From NCBI GenBank assembly GCA_030442055.1, contig JAUJEB010000001.1, forward strand, positions 1,116,001 through 1,180,000: a stretch of 64,000 nt of DNA, given 5' to 3'. Shown here one piece after another: positions 53,803 to 62,433 of this stretch. Source of the stretch: Agaribacillus aureus. GTDB taxonomy: Bacteria; Bacteroidota; Bacteroidia; Cytophagales; Cyclobacteriaceae. Position 1 is the first letter of the stretch, and the number at the start of each line of letters is the position of its first letter. The position numbers and the translations under genes are program-made. The notes under the pieces are model-generated. The model did no database searches. It had not been told where the DNA came from and saw nothing but the letters and a program-made list of their open reading frames with translations.

Positions 53803-54259
53803 ATTTTCTTTGAACATATCCGAAATTAATTTTGGCGGATCTCCCTCTCAAATATTATATACCAGCCTCCGGTGTTTATCTACTTAGATGCCAACTTTAT
53901 AGAAAACCAGTCAGTCTTCGAACAAAGGCGTGTTGGTCGTTCAAACATGCATTTTGAGCAGGATAATGACCGCGTTGGTAGTTTTTCCAATTGAAAAAGG
54001 CAAACGGCCTCACAAATGTTACCGTATCGCCTCCTGCCTTCCCGGGAGATTTCATTGGTGAAATATCGGCTGTAGTCCAGGTAAAATGATAGATTATCCA
54101 GGTATGGTTAATTTTGATCTATTTTCGGGGCGAATACATCGATCAATGGGTTTATAGCAAAAACAGACATGCTTTACCAAAAAAAATGGGTTTTAGTCTA
54201 GTTTAATTGCAGGTCAGCCGACAGTCGGTACTTTAGCAACAACAACATGCAGGAATATC
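53803..54259. other. Divergent promoter region
   Basis: About 450 bases between the DUF4270 gene and the outer-membrane protein gene. It should hold both promoters; no gene is visible. CCGAC-A-GTCGG (54218-54228) is a short perfect dyad about 30 bases before the plus-strand start and might be an operator. Confidence 0.45.
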
Positions 54260-55507
54260 ATGAAATATACGAATTTCCCCTTACTCCTGGTGCTGATCAT
54301 GATCTCTTTCATTTCAGGCATCGATACCAAAGCGCAAAGCATCGCCGGCTCGGCCTATACTGTTTTTGGAATAGGTGATCTGATACCCAAACAATCGGCC
54401 ATAAACAAGGCATTAGGAGGAAGTGGTATCGGGCTAAGAAGTGAATTGTATCTGAATTTGCAAAACCCCGCCTCACTTACTGCTATCACCAGCCCAGTCA
54501 CCCAGCTATTTGAAATGGGTGCTCATGTGGAATTTGACCGGTATAAAACCATGGATGCCGAGGAAACCGGCTCAAGCGGGAATCTCAGCAACCTAAACCT
54601 GTGGTTCAGGCTTTCTCCCCGGTGGGCTATGGCTATTGGGTTTGCTCCCTACAGTAAGGTAGACTATGATATCACCACCCAAAGGAATCTGGGCGCTTTA
54701 TCGACAGCAAGCATCGTCAATTATCAGGGCAGTGGCGGTTTCAACCAGGTATACCTTGGCAACGGATTCCGGGTCACTAAAAATTTATCCATCGGCTTCA
54801 ACAGCGCCTTCCTCTTTGGTTCAATTCTAAAAACAGAAATTGTTGAATCATTGGATCTGTCCAATGCTTTCAGGGTAGAAAATCAGCTGTTTATGAATAA
54901 AGTTCTATTTGATTTTGGGGCACAATACAGTGTATTTTTACCTAAATCAACCATTACGATAGGCACCACTTTTGCCTATGAAACGGCATTCAGCGTCACC
55001 AAAGATGCTACCCTGTTTGAGTCGGACTTAAATACGATCAGCGGGGAAACAACTACAGAGGATAATTACAGGCTTCCATTAACAGCGGGATTCGGCTTGT
55101 CATTCAACAGCGCGAAATCAACCATTTCAGCCGATGTAAAATATCAAAACTGGTCGACTACCTCATTTAGTGAGGACACTGGATTTCGGGATATTTATCA
55201 CTACGCATTAGGTTACGAATACAAAACCAATTTTTCCAGTGACCATAACCTCAATATGGTCTGTTTCAGATCCGGTATTTTTTACAAAGACAATTATCTG
55301 GACCTGGCTGATGGTACCTTTGCAGAATGGGGATTTAATGTTGGGATAGGTATCCCTGTTCAAGGTAACAAAACCACCTTAAATCTCAATTACAGCCACC
55401 TGAGGCGGGGTACAACCAACAACGGCTTAATCGAAGAAAGTGCCGGCTTAATTAATTTTGATGTGGTTATCAGAGACGCCTGGTTTATCAGAAGAAAATT
55501 TAATTAG
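54260..55507 (+). CDS. Outer-membrane beta-barrel protein (FadL/OmpP1-like)
   Basis: 415 residues. Signal peptide to about residue 27 (TKAQS), then repeated amphipathic strands with aromatic girdle residues, an N-terminal AGSAYTVFGIGDLIPKQSAINKALGGSGIG typical of FadL/OmpP1-like proteins, and GFNVGIGIPVQGNKTTLNLNYSHLRRG near the end. The last residues WFIRRKFN fit a barrel terminus. Probably transports hydrophobic compounds. Divergent from the DUF4270-Kelch pair, with which it is often linked in this phylum. Confidence 0.82.
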   Translation: MKYTNFPLLLVLIMISFISGIDTKAQSIAGSAYTVFGIGDLIPKQSAINKALGGSGIGLRSELYLNLQNPASLTAITSPVTQLFEMGAHVEFDRYKTMDAEETGSSGNLSNLNLWFRLSPRWAMAIGFAPYSKVDYDITTQRNLGALSTASIVNYQGSGGFNQVYLGNGFRVTKNLSIGFNSAFLFGSILKTEIVESLDLSNAFRVENQLFMNKVLFDFGAQYSVFLPKSTITIGTTFAYETAFSVTKDATLFESDLNTISGETTTEDNYRLPLTAGFGLSFNSAKSTISADVKYQNWSTTSFSEDTGFRDIYHYALGYEYKTNFSSDHNLNMVCFRSGIFYKDNYLDLADGTFAEWGFNVGIGIPVQGNKTTLNLNYSHLRRGTTNNGLIEESAGLINFDVVIRDAWFIRRKFN

Positions 55508-55576
55508 CGGGCGTGATGATAGATAGCTATTTTTGAGTTAAAATATTGCTCAATACCCGGCAATCACGCCCGCTAA
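55504..55576. terminator. Bidirectional hairpin between convergent genes
   Basis: TTAGCGGGCGTGAT (55504-55517) and ATCACGCCCGCTAA (55563-55576) form a perfect 14-bp inverted repeat enclosing 45 bases, in which TTGAG and CTCAA can pair again. It begins at the stop codon of the barrel gene and precedes the permease stop. No T-tract is present, so it may be a processing or road-block element. Confidence 0.6.
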
Positions 55577-55618
55577 GTAAGCCCATTTGAAAAAGCCATT
55601 GGCCGGCACATCGCTTTT

Positions 55619-58084
55619 TTACTCGTACTTCAGAGAGTCCACCGGATTTAATCTTGCCGCCTTCAAAGTCTGATAGCTCATGGCAAAAAAAGCAACAATT
55701 ACTACTGTCAATGATGCCAGCAATAACAGAAGCCAATTGACCCGTACCCTCGTGGCAAAATCCTGGAGCCAGTTATCCATAATAAAATAAACCAGCGGCA
55801 GACCCAATACGCAGGCAATGATGATCAGCTGGAGGAATTCTTTGGACAGTAGCGCCATAATGCCTGAAACAGAAGAACCCAGTACCTTTCGAACACCTAT
55901 TTCTTTCGTTTTACGCTGAGCAGTGTAAGCCGATAAGCCATACAAACCCAGGCACCCCACTATCAACGCAATAATGGCAAATAAGCCGAATAAGCTTCCA
56001 AAATTCTGCTCATTTTGGTACTGGCGATTGAAATAATCATCCAGAAAAAAATAGTCGAAAGGATTGCCTGGAAATGCTTTTTCCCAGGAAGCCCGGACAT
56101 GTTCGATGGTTTGCGGGAAATTATTGGTACTGATGCTCATCGAATAATATTCGCCGCCGTTAATGGTGCAATAAAATGCCATTGGGTCCCGCTGTTTTTT
56201 CAACGACTCCTGGTGATAATCATTTACCACACCAACCACGATAGGTTTCCATCCGAATTGAGGGACTTCCAGGGTTTGTCCTACAATATCTTCGGGGTTA
56301 TCGAACCCAAGTAATTTTGCCGCTGACACGGACAATACAAGAGAGGTATCAGGGTCATTGACAAAGTCCTCGGAAAATACTCTGCCGGCCAGCAACTCCA
56401 TTTCAAAAACATCCATAAAATCATGATCCATGCTATTCCATCTCAGGATCACGACGTTATCATCCGGGGCGCCATATTTTTTGACACCAATTTTGTATTC
56501 CCGCTTATGTCCCGGTATAGTGCCAGTGGCAGAAACGGCTTTAATCGAAGGGGATTGCAACAATTCATCTCTGAACACCTTAATATTACTGGCAAATTCA
56601 GCCCTGTCACGACTGGCAACGCTTGGTCTTTCAATCGTAAGGATCTGGTCTATTTTCATACCAATATCCTGATTCATTATGTAATTCATTTGCTGGTAAA
56701 CGGTTAAAGTACCGCCAATCAATACCACGGAAGCCATGAATTGAAAGGTCACCAAGGATTTTCTGAAAAAGACACCGTTACCGCTATTTCTTAACTTGCC
56801 TTTCAAAACGGTAACAGGGTGGAATGAAGACAGCACGAAGGAGGGATAAACGCCAGATAACAGCGTGCCTACCAACCATAAACCCAACAGTGTAAGTCCA
56901 AACCAGGGCTGCAACAAATAGGTTGCTGTATTTTCAACACCGATAATCCGGTTAAAATAGGGTAAGGCCAGCAACAAAATCACCATGGACAATATGATCG
57001 CCAGCAGGTTAATCAAGCCCGATTCGACCATGAATTGGGTTATTAACTGATTTTTAAAAGCACCCATGGATTTCCTGACACCTACCTCCCCTGCTCTTTC
57101 AAGAGCTTTGGCCGTTGCCAGGTTGATATAGTTTACCCAGGCGATGAATAAAATAAAAAAGCCAATGATGCTCAAAAACAGCACCCTGTTGGCATCTCCG
57201 TTTATTTCAACTTCCTCAGCCAGGTTTGAATGGAGGTGAATATCTTTTATTGGCTGTAATTTAAGTTCTCTCCTAAACGAATTACGATCCTGATCAGGAT
57301 TATATTTATCGACTATTGCCGCAAATTTTGAAGACAAAAGGTCCGGGTCTGTTTCAGGCCGCACCAGCAGGTAGGTGTACATATCTTTTCGTTGCCAGGA
57401 TCTGTCGTACCTGTCCGGTGCATTCTCGAAACGGCCAAACAAGGTCTTATAAGAAAACAGGATATCAAACTTTAAATGGGTGTTTTTAGGTAGGTCCTTG
57501 AAAACAGCGGTCACCTCGCAGGTTTCATCATTGAAGTCGTCATCCTGCAATCTCAGGTTTTTCCCAATCGGATCGGCATCTCCAAAATACTTTTTGGCAT
57601 ATGTTTCTGAAATGGCCGTCGTATTGGGCCTGCTTAAGGTGGTGGCCGGATCACCTGCAATTACCTGATAACCAAACATTGGCAGAAAGGACGAATCCGC
57701 ATACATAAAGCGACGATGTTTGAAACGGACAGGACCGGCCGGCCCATCCTCATAAGTAATCACAATGTTATTTTTATAGCCTAAATTATACAGGCGCGCA
57801 TAGTCTAATACCTCGGGTAGCTCCGCTTTTAGCGCCGGACCCACCGCTGGATAATTCTCAGCGCTGCGCATGAATAGTTCATTGTTGCGAAATTGATTCA
57901 ATTGCACCCGGTAAATATGGTCGGCTTTCTCAAAAAATTTGTCGTAACTCTTTTCAAATACGACATACTGCAAAATGAGTAAAAATGCGGCCATACCCAT
58001 GGCCAGGCCAAAAATGTTGATAAATGAAAATACTTTTTCCTTGAACAGATTGCGGAAGGCGATCTTGAGATAGTTCTTTAGCAT
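55619..58084 (-). CDS. FtsX/MacB-type permease
   Basis: 821 residues. Begins MLKNYLKIAFRNLFKEKVFSFINIFGLAMGMAAF, the characteristic first helix; two MacB_PCD periplasmic domains (about 45-260 and 470-680) alternate with two FtsX membrane domains (about 285-420 and 695-815), the second with QRKTKEIGVRKVLGSS. Same family as the gene at 20711 but without the N-terminal prefix domain and without a PadR partner. No ATPase is adjacent; presumably uses an unlinked one for efflux or envelope stress. Confidence 0.94.
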   Translation of the reverse strand: MLKNYLKIAFRNLFKEKVFSFINIFGLAMGMAAFLLILQYVVFEKSYDKFFEKADHIYRVQLNQFRNNELFMRSAENYPAVGPALKAELPEVLDYARLYNLGYKNNIVITYEDGPAGPVRFKHRRFMYADSSFLPMFGYQVIAGDPATTLSRPNTTAISETYAKKYFGDADPIGKNLRLQDDDFNDETCEVTAVFKDLPKNTHLKFDILFSYKTLFGRFENAPDRYDRSWQRKDMYTYLLVRPETDPDLLSSKFAAIVDKYNPDQDRNSFRRELKLQPIKDIHLHSNLAEEVEINGDANRVLFLSIIGFFILFIAWVNYINLATAKALERAGEVGVRKSMGAFKNQLITQFMVESGLINLLAIILSMVILLLALPYFNRIIGVENTATYLLQPWFGLTLLGLWLVGTLLSGVYPSFVLSSFHPVTVLKGKLRNSGNGVFFRKSLVTFQFMASVVLIGGTLTVYQQMNYIMNQDIGMKIDQILTIERPSVASRDRAEFASNIKVFRDELLQSPSIKAVSATGTIPGHKREYKIGVKKYGAPDDNVVILRWNSMDHDFMDVFEMELLAGRVFSEDFVNDPDTSLVLSVSAAKLLGFDNPEDIVGQTLEVPQFGWKPIVVGVVNDYHQESLKKQRDPMAFYCTINGGEYYSMSISTNNFPQTIEHVRASWEKAFPGNPFDYFFLDDYFNRQYQNEQNFGSLFGLFAIIALIVGCLGLYGLSAYTAQRKTKEIGVRKVLGSSVSGIMALLSKEFLQLIIIACVLGLPLVYFIMDNWLQDFATRVRVNWLLLLLASLTVVIVAFFAMSYQTLKAARLNPVDSLKYE

Positions 58085-58402
58085 GATTGTTGTTGTTTTG
58101 AGTTTTACTTTGAGTTCTATTGTTCTTACAAGATATCATTTATTGATATGCCTAGCAAACATTTTATGGCCAATTTGGGATATTCGCTCCGTATACTTCA
58201 GGTAGACCATGTGCTATTTGACGGGAAATTTGATTAACCCGTATTAAAAAATCAGCTATCTTGACGATAATAATTTTTGAAATAATCAGTTACAACGGTT
58301 AGGAGTTTTTCTGCGTCTTAATTATATCACATAGAAATACCACTGGACGCTTCATGAACGATTCTACCGATAAATCATGTTGAATAAAACAACAAGTGAT
58401 CT
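58085..58402. other. Intergenic region, nothing recognised
   Basis: About 320 AT-rich bases between divergent genes, expected to hold both promoters. No gene, hairpin or repeat stands out. Confidence 0.45.
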
Positions 58403-58978
58403 ATGGTTTACAATTACATACTCTGGTTAACAATAATCCTGTTCCCGGGAAGGGCCACCGTTTCGCAATCCGAAACTACGGACAACAATAAGATCCAGTG
58501 GTCGTTGGATCGCAAATTGTCCTGGGCGGATTTTAAAGGCAGTCCCAACAGCGGCAGTCAATTCAGTGCCGAGTCCAGTTTACAGATTTCTTATGGATTA
58601 AAAATACGTGAAGAATCCGGTGTTACCCACTATTCATTCACGGTGGATTGTTATTTCGAAAAGAGTTCCTCGTGGGTAAAAGATGGCAAAAAGACGGATA
58701 AATTGTTGAAACACGAGCAATTGCACTTTGATATCGCGGAATATTTCGCCAGAAAACTGAGAAGAGAATTTGAAAACAATTCCTTCAATATCGATAATTA
58801 TCAAAGTAAATCTGCCAAAATTTTCAATAAAAACTTCGCGGAATATCAAAGCTTTCAGGCCGCCTATGATGCTGAAACACACCACGGCACCAAGCCGGAA
58901 CCACAGGCAAGCTGGGAGGAACGCGTAAAGACATTATTGCGAAAAAGTAAAGCTTATAAGAAAAGTCAATCTCTTTAA
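58403..58978 (+). CDS. DUF922-type putative zinc protease
   Basis: 191 residues with an N-terminal hydrophobic signal. The HExxH metal motif reads HEQLH (H104-H108) in KLLKHEQLHFDIAEYFARKLRRE, typical of DUF922. Upstream, IQWSLDRKLSWADFKGSPNSG matches the family start, which begins W...L.W.DF. Likely a secreted metallopeptidase. It is 24 bases upstream of the large type IX substrate gene and may be cotranscribed. Confidence 0.85.
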   Translation: MVYNYILWLTIILFPGRATVSQSETTDNNKIQWSLDRKLSWADFKGSPNSGSQFSAESSLQISYGLKIREESGVTHYSFTVDCYFEKSSSWVKDGKKTDKLLKHEQLHFDIAEYFARKLRREFENNSFNIDNYQSKSAKIFNKNFAEYQSFQAAYDAETHHGTKPEPQASWEERVKTLLRKSKAYKKSQSL

Positions 58979-59002
58979 CTGAAACCATACTAAACCTTAT
59001 CT

Positions 59003-62000
59003 ATGACCAAATTTTTTACGGGATTTTTATTTTTCATATTCCTTTGTGCCCTATGCAAGATTAACGCACAGCATTCAATGACTGATCACACCGGACTTAA
59101 ATTCATTGAGAATAAGGGGCAATGGGATCCATCCGTACAATTTGCAGCTGACATCCCCGGGGGAAAGCTCCATTTAAAGAAAAACCAACTTCACTATACC
59201 TTCTATGATACCAGGGTGCTAAACCGGCAACAACACTCGCATTTGGAAGACGGGAGTAACCACGCTCACAATGCCGAAGAAATTACGCATGAAGAGATAC
59301 CGCTGGAGCACGTACAGGTTATCTTCAACAATGCCAATACAAATCCAGGGTTAAAAATAAAGAAACCCAGTACGGAAGTTTACAACTATTATTTAAGCAA
59401 CGACCCTAACACCTGGGCACCCGGCTGCAAAGCATACGAAGAGATCACCTATAGGGATCTATATCCTGGCATCAATTTACGATTGTATACCCAGGATAAC
59501 TTTGTTAAGTACGATTTGATACTGGAAAAAGGAGCCGACCCGGAGCAGATCACATTCAGTTATCACGGACTGGACAAGATAGCTGTTAAAAACAAGCAGC
59601 TTTACTGTGAGACAAAAATAAACACCATCATTGAAAATGTACCTTATGCTTATCAGATCGATAATAAGGGCAAAAAAAAGGAGGTGAGTTGCGAATTTCA
59701 GCTGAAAAACAATGAAGTGTCATTCCATTTTCCAGAAGGATACGATCACAAAAAAAAGCTGGTCATTGACCCTCAGCTTATTTTCTCTACTTTTTCTGGT
59801 TCGGTAGCAGATAACTGGGGTTATACAGCCTGTTTCGATGACAACGGAAATCTTTACAGCGGGGGTATCGCGTTTGGCACCGGCTTTCCAACCACCGGCC
59901 ATTCTACATTTGGGGGAGGTGCTTACGACATCGGTATTTTAAAATATGACTCAACGGGACAGCAGTTGTTGTACGCCACCTATCTTGGCGGTTTATCGCA
60001 GGACACTCCTCACAGCCTGATTGTTAACAATCATAATGAATTGTTGATTCTGGGGACCACAGGCTCCTCCGATTACCCCACGTCGGCTGCCGCCTATGAC
60101 GGATCGTTTAATGGTGGTACGAGTTTTAATGTAGTGGACACCTTGAAATCCGGCTCTGACATTGTACTCACCAAATTAAACCAGAACGGAGAGTTGGTGG
60201 CATCTACCTTTGTCGGTGGTCCCGGCAATGACGGTATCCTGAAAATGACCAGAATTGGGGTTTATAATAATGCCTTGATCCGAAATTATGGCGATTATAT
60301 CCGGGGAGATGTGATCGTAGATAAGGATGATAATGTTTACGTAGCCAGTAGTACGGATGCAGATGGCTTTCCTACGACCAGCACTATTCAGCCCAATTAT
60401 GCCGGCGGCAACTCCGACGCCGTCATATTTAAGATGAGTCATGACCTGGGCAACATTTTATGGAGCACCTACCTGGGTGCGACAGCAGATGATGCGGCTT
60501 ATTCCATTAAAATTGATACTTCAAACTTCGTGTATATCGGCGGCGGTACCAACAGCCCAAATTTTCCGTCTACCCCGGGCGTCATTAATGAAAATCTCAG
60601 CGGTCAAATTGATGGCTTTGTGGCCAAAATTGATGTTGATAATGATTCGATAGCTTACAGTACTTTTCTGGGCACCAGTGCCTACGACCAGGTTTATTTC
60701 ATCGATATTGACAAATCCAAAAATGTTTATGCATTTGGGCAAACAAAGGGAAATTATCCCGTCACCCCCAATGCTTACAACAACCCCAACAGCGGGCAGT
60801 TCATCCATAAACTGACCAATCAAATGGACTCTACCATTTTCTCCACGGTTTTTGGATCGGGTACCCTGGAGCCAAATATTTCTCCTACCGCCTTTCTGGT
60901 AAATGAATGTGAAAATATCTTTTTAAGCGGATGGGGTGGTATTGTCAACGTGGGCAACAGCCTAAACCGAGGCTTCACCAATGGGCTTCCAGTTACAAAG
61001 GATGCGATAATTCCCAACACCGACGGTTCGGACTTTTACCTAATGGCGTTGTCAGCTAACGGAGAGGAGCTGTTGTACGCTACCTTTTTTGGATCTACCA
61101 ATGCCCGGGGTGATCATGTGGATGGAGGCACAAGCAGGTTTGATAAAAGAGGTATCATTTACCAGTCGGTATGTAGCTGTGGCGGCAGCGCCGACAGCTT
61201 TCCGGTCACACCGGGCGCCTGGTCCAGTGTTAACCGAAGCAGTATCGGTAATTGTAATAACGCGGCATTTAAGTTTGACCTGGCCACGCTGGAGGCCAGG
61301 CTTCAGACCAACAACCTAATCGGCAATGACTTGGGTGTCAGAGACGGGTGTGCCCCGCTGGAGATCATGTTCTTAAATCAAAGCTTTGGCGGTGTTGAGT
61401 TTTTATGGAATTTTGGAGATGGCAACACCTCCACCCAAATTGATAGCGTTGTCAACGTCTTTGAAGACCCAGGCGCCTATTTTGTTACCCTGACTGTGAG
61501 AGATATCAATACCTGTACCGTGCAGGACGTGGCATCCGCCATCATCACGGTGCACGACGTCAACTTTAAAATCTCCGGAGATGTGGAGATCTGCGGTGGA
61601 GAATCTACTCAATTGTCAGCTTCCGGAGGTGTCGGTTATATTTGGACTGATAGCAATAATGCGTTTGTCAGCGATATCGCCAATCCCATTGTAGCCCCGG
61701 ACTCTACCAGCGTTTACAAGGTCAACATTATAGACAGCAATGGTTGTACCTTTGAAGACTCTTTAACTGTCACGGTGATCCCGCAGGTTATCGCTGATTT
61801 TGAAGTCAACAAACTCTTTAACTGCGAGTCTGTTCCGATTGTAAGTTTTGAGAATAAATCCGTAAATGCGGAAACATTCCTATGGGACTTTGGCGACGGC
61901 AATACATCCGACGAAATCAGTCCTGTGCACCGGTATGAGGAGTTCGGTGACTACGAGGTGGCGTTGACGGTTTCATCGCAAGGCTGTCTGCATCAGGAAA

Positions 62001-62260
62001 AAAAGACTTTCTCGGTTTCAAATTTATTTATTCCTAACGTCATTACCCTCAACAGTGATGGCAACAACGAAAAATTTCAACTTTTATCGGGGGAGCAGAT
62101 AGCCGTAACCATCTTTAATCGCTGGGGAAAAAAACTATTTGAAGCCAGCGATTACCAAAATGACTGGCCCAGGAAGGATGTCGGGTCCGGTGTTTATTAC
62201 TACGAGGCAGCGTTCCCGAACGGCACGCTTTGCAATGGCTGGGTGCAAGTCCTAAAATAA
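59003..62260 (+). CDS. Large PKD/SBBP protein with type IX sorting domain
   Basis: 1085 residues. Signal peptide (about 1-22, KINAQ), N-terminal domain of the DUF7948 type (about 30-255, FIENKGQWDPSVQFAADIPGG), then a long run of SBBP beta-propeller repeats with the pattern YSTYLGG..D...I (about 265-780). After that come a PKD domain (about 795-850, FLWNFGDGNTS), an Ig-like stretch, a second PKD (about 955-1000, FLWDFGDGNTS) and a gliding-motility/type B C-terminal sorting domain (about 1006-1085, FIPNVITLNSDGNNEKF, IFNRWGKKLFE). Secreted by the type IX system and attached to or released from the cell surface. Confidence 0.93.
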   Translation: MTKFFTGFLFFIFLCALCKINAQHSMTDHTGLKFIENKGQWDPSVQFAADIPGGKLHLKKNQLHYTFYDTRVLNRQQHSHLEDGSNHAHNAEEITHEEIPLEHVQVIFNNANTNPGLKIKKPSTEVYNYYLSNDPNTWAPGCKAYEEITYRDLYPGINLRLYTQDNFVKYDLILEKGADPEQITFSYHGLDKIAVKNKQLYCETKINTIIENVPYAYQIDNKGKKKEVSCEFQLKNNEVSFHFPEGYDHKKKLVIDPQLIFSTFSGSVADNWGYTACFDDNGNLYSGGIAFGTGFPTTGHSTFGGGAYDIGILKYDSTGQQLLYATYLGGLSQDTPHSLIVNNHNELLILGTTGSSDYPTSAAAYDGSFNGGTSFNVVDTLKSGSDIVLTKLNQNGELVASTFVGGPGNDGILKMTRIGVYNNALIRNYGDYIRGDVIVDKDDNVYVASSTDADGFPTTSTIQPNYAGGNSDAVIFKMSHDLGNILWSTYLGATADDAAYSIKIDTSNFVYIGGGTNSPNFPSTPGVINENLSGQIDGFVAKIDVDNDSIAYSTFLGTSAYDQVYFIDIDKSKNVYAFGQTKGNYPVTPNAYNNPNSGQFIHKLTNQMDSTIFSTVFGSGTLEPNISPTAFLVNECENIFLSGWGGIVNVGNSLNRGFTNGLPVTKDAIIPNTDGSDFYLMALSANGEELLYATFFGSTNARGDHVDGGTSRFDKRGIIYQSVCSCGGSADSFPVTPGAWSSVNRSSIGNCNNAAFKFDLATLEARLQTNNLIGNDLGVRDGCAPLEIMFLNQSFGGVEFLWNFGDGNTSTQIDSVVNVFEDPGAYFVTLTVRDINTCTVQDVASAIITVHDVNFKISGDVEICGGESTQLSASGGVGYIWTDSNNAFVSDIANPIVAPDSTSVYKVNIIDSNGCTFEDSLTVTVIPQVIADFEVNKLFNCESVPIVSFENKSVNAETFLWDFGDGNTSDEISPVHRYEEFGDYEVALTVSSQGCLHQEKKTFSVSNLFIPNVITLNSDGNNEKFQLLSGEQIAVTIFNRWGKKLFEASDYQNDWPRKDVGSGVYYYEAAFPNGTLCNGWVQVLK

Positions 62261-62319
62261 CTGTGCTCGAGAACTTAATAAATTTTTCCATATTTATTTC
62301 AGGGTAAAATTTTTAATTC

Positions 62320-62354
62320 AGGCAAATTCTTCATTTATTGCCTTTTAATTTTTT
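62320..62354 (+). terminator. Terminator of the type IX substrate gene
   Basis: AGGCAA (62320-62325) pairs with TTGCCT (62338-62343), and a T-rich tract TTTAATTTTTT follows, 60 bases after the stop. Confidence 0.55.
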
Positions 62355-62433
62355 AAATTCCTTCTTCTAATAACCTGCTTCAGGGATGGAGGCTGGATAT
62401 TTTTAACCATGAAATAATCAACAAAAAGAGACT

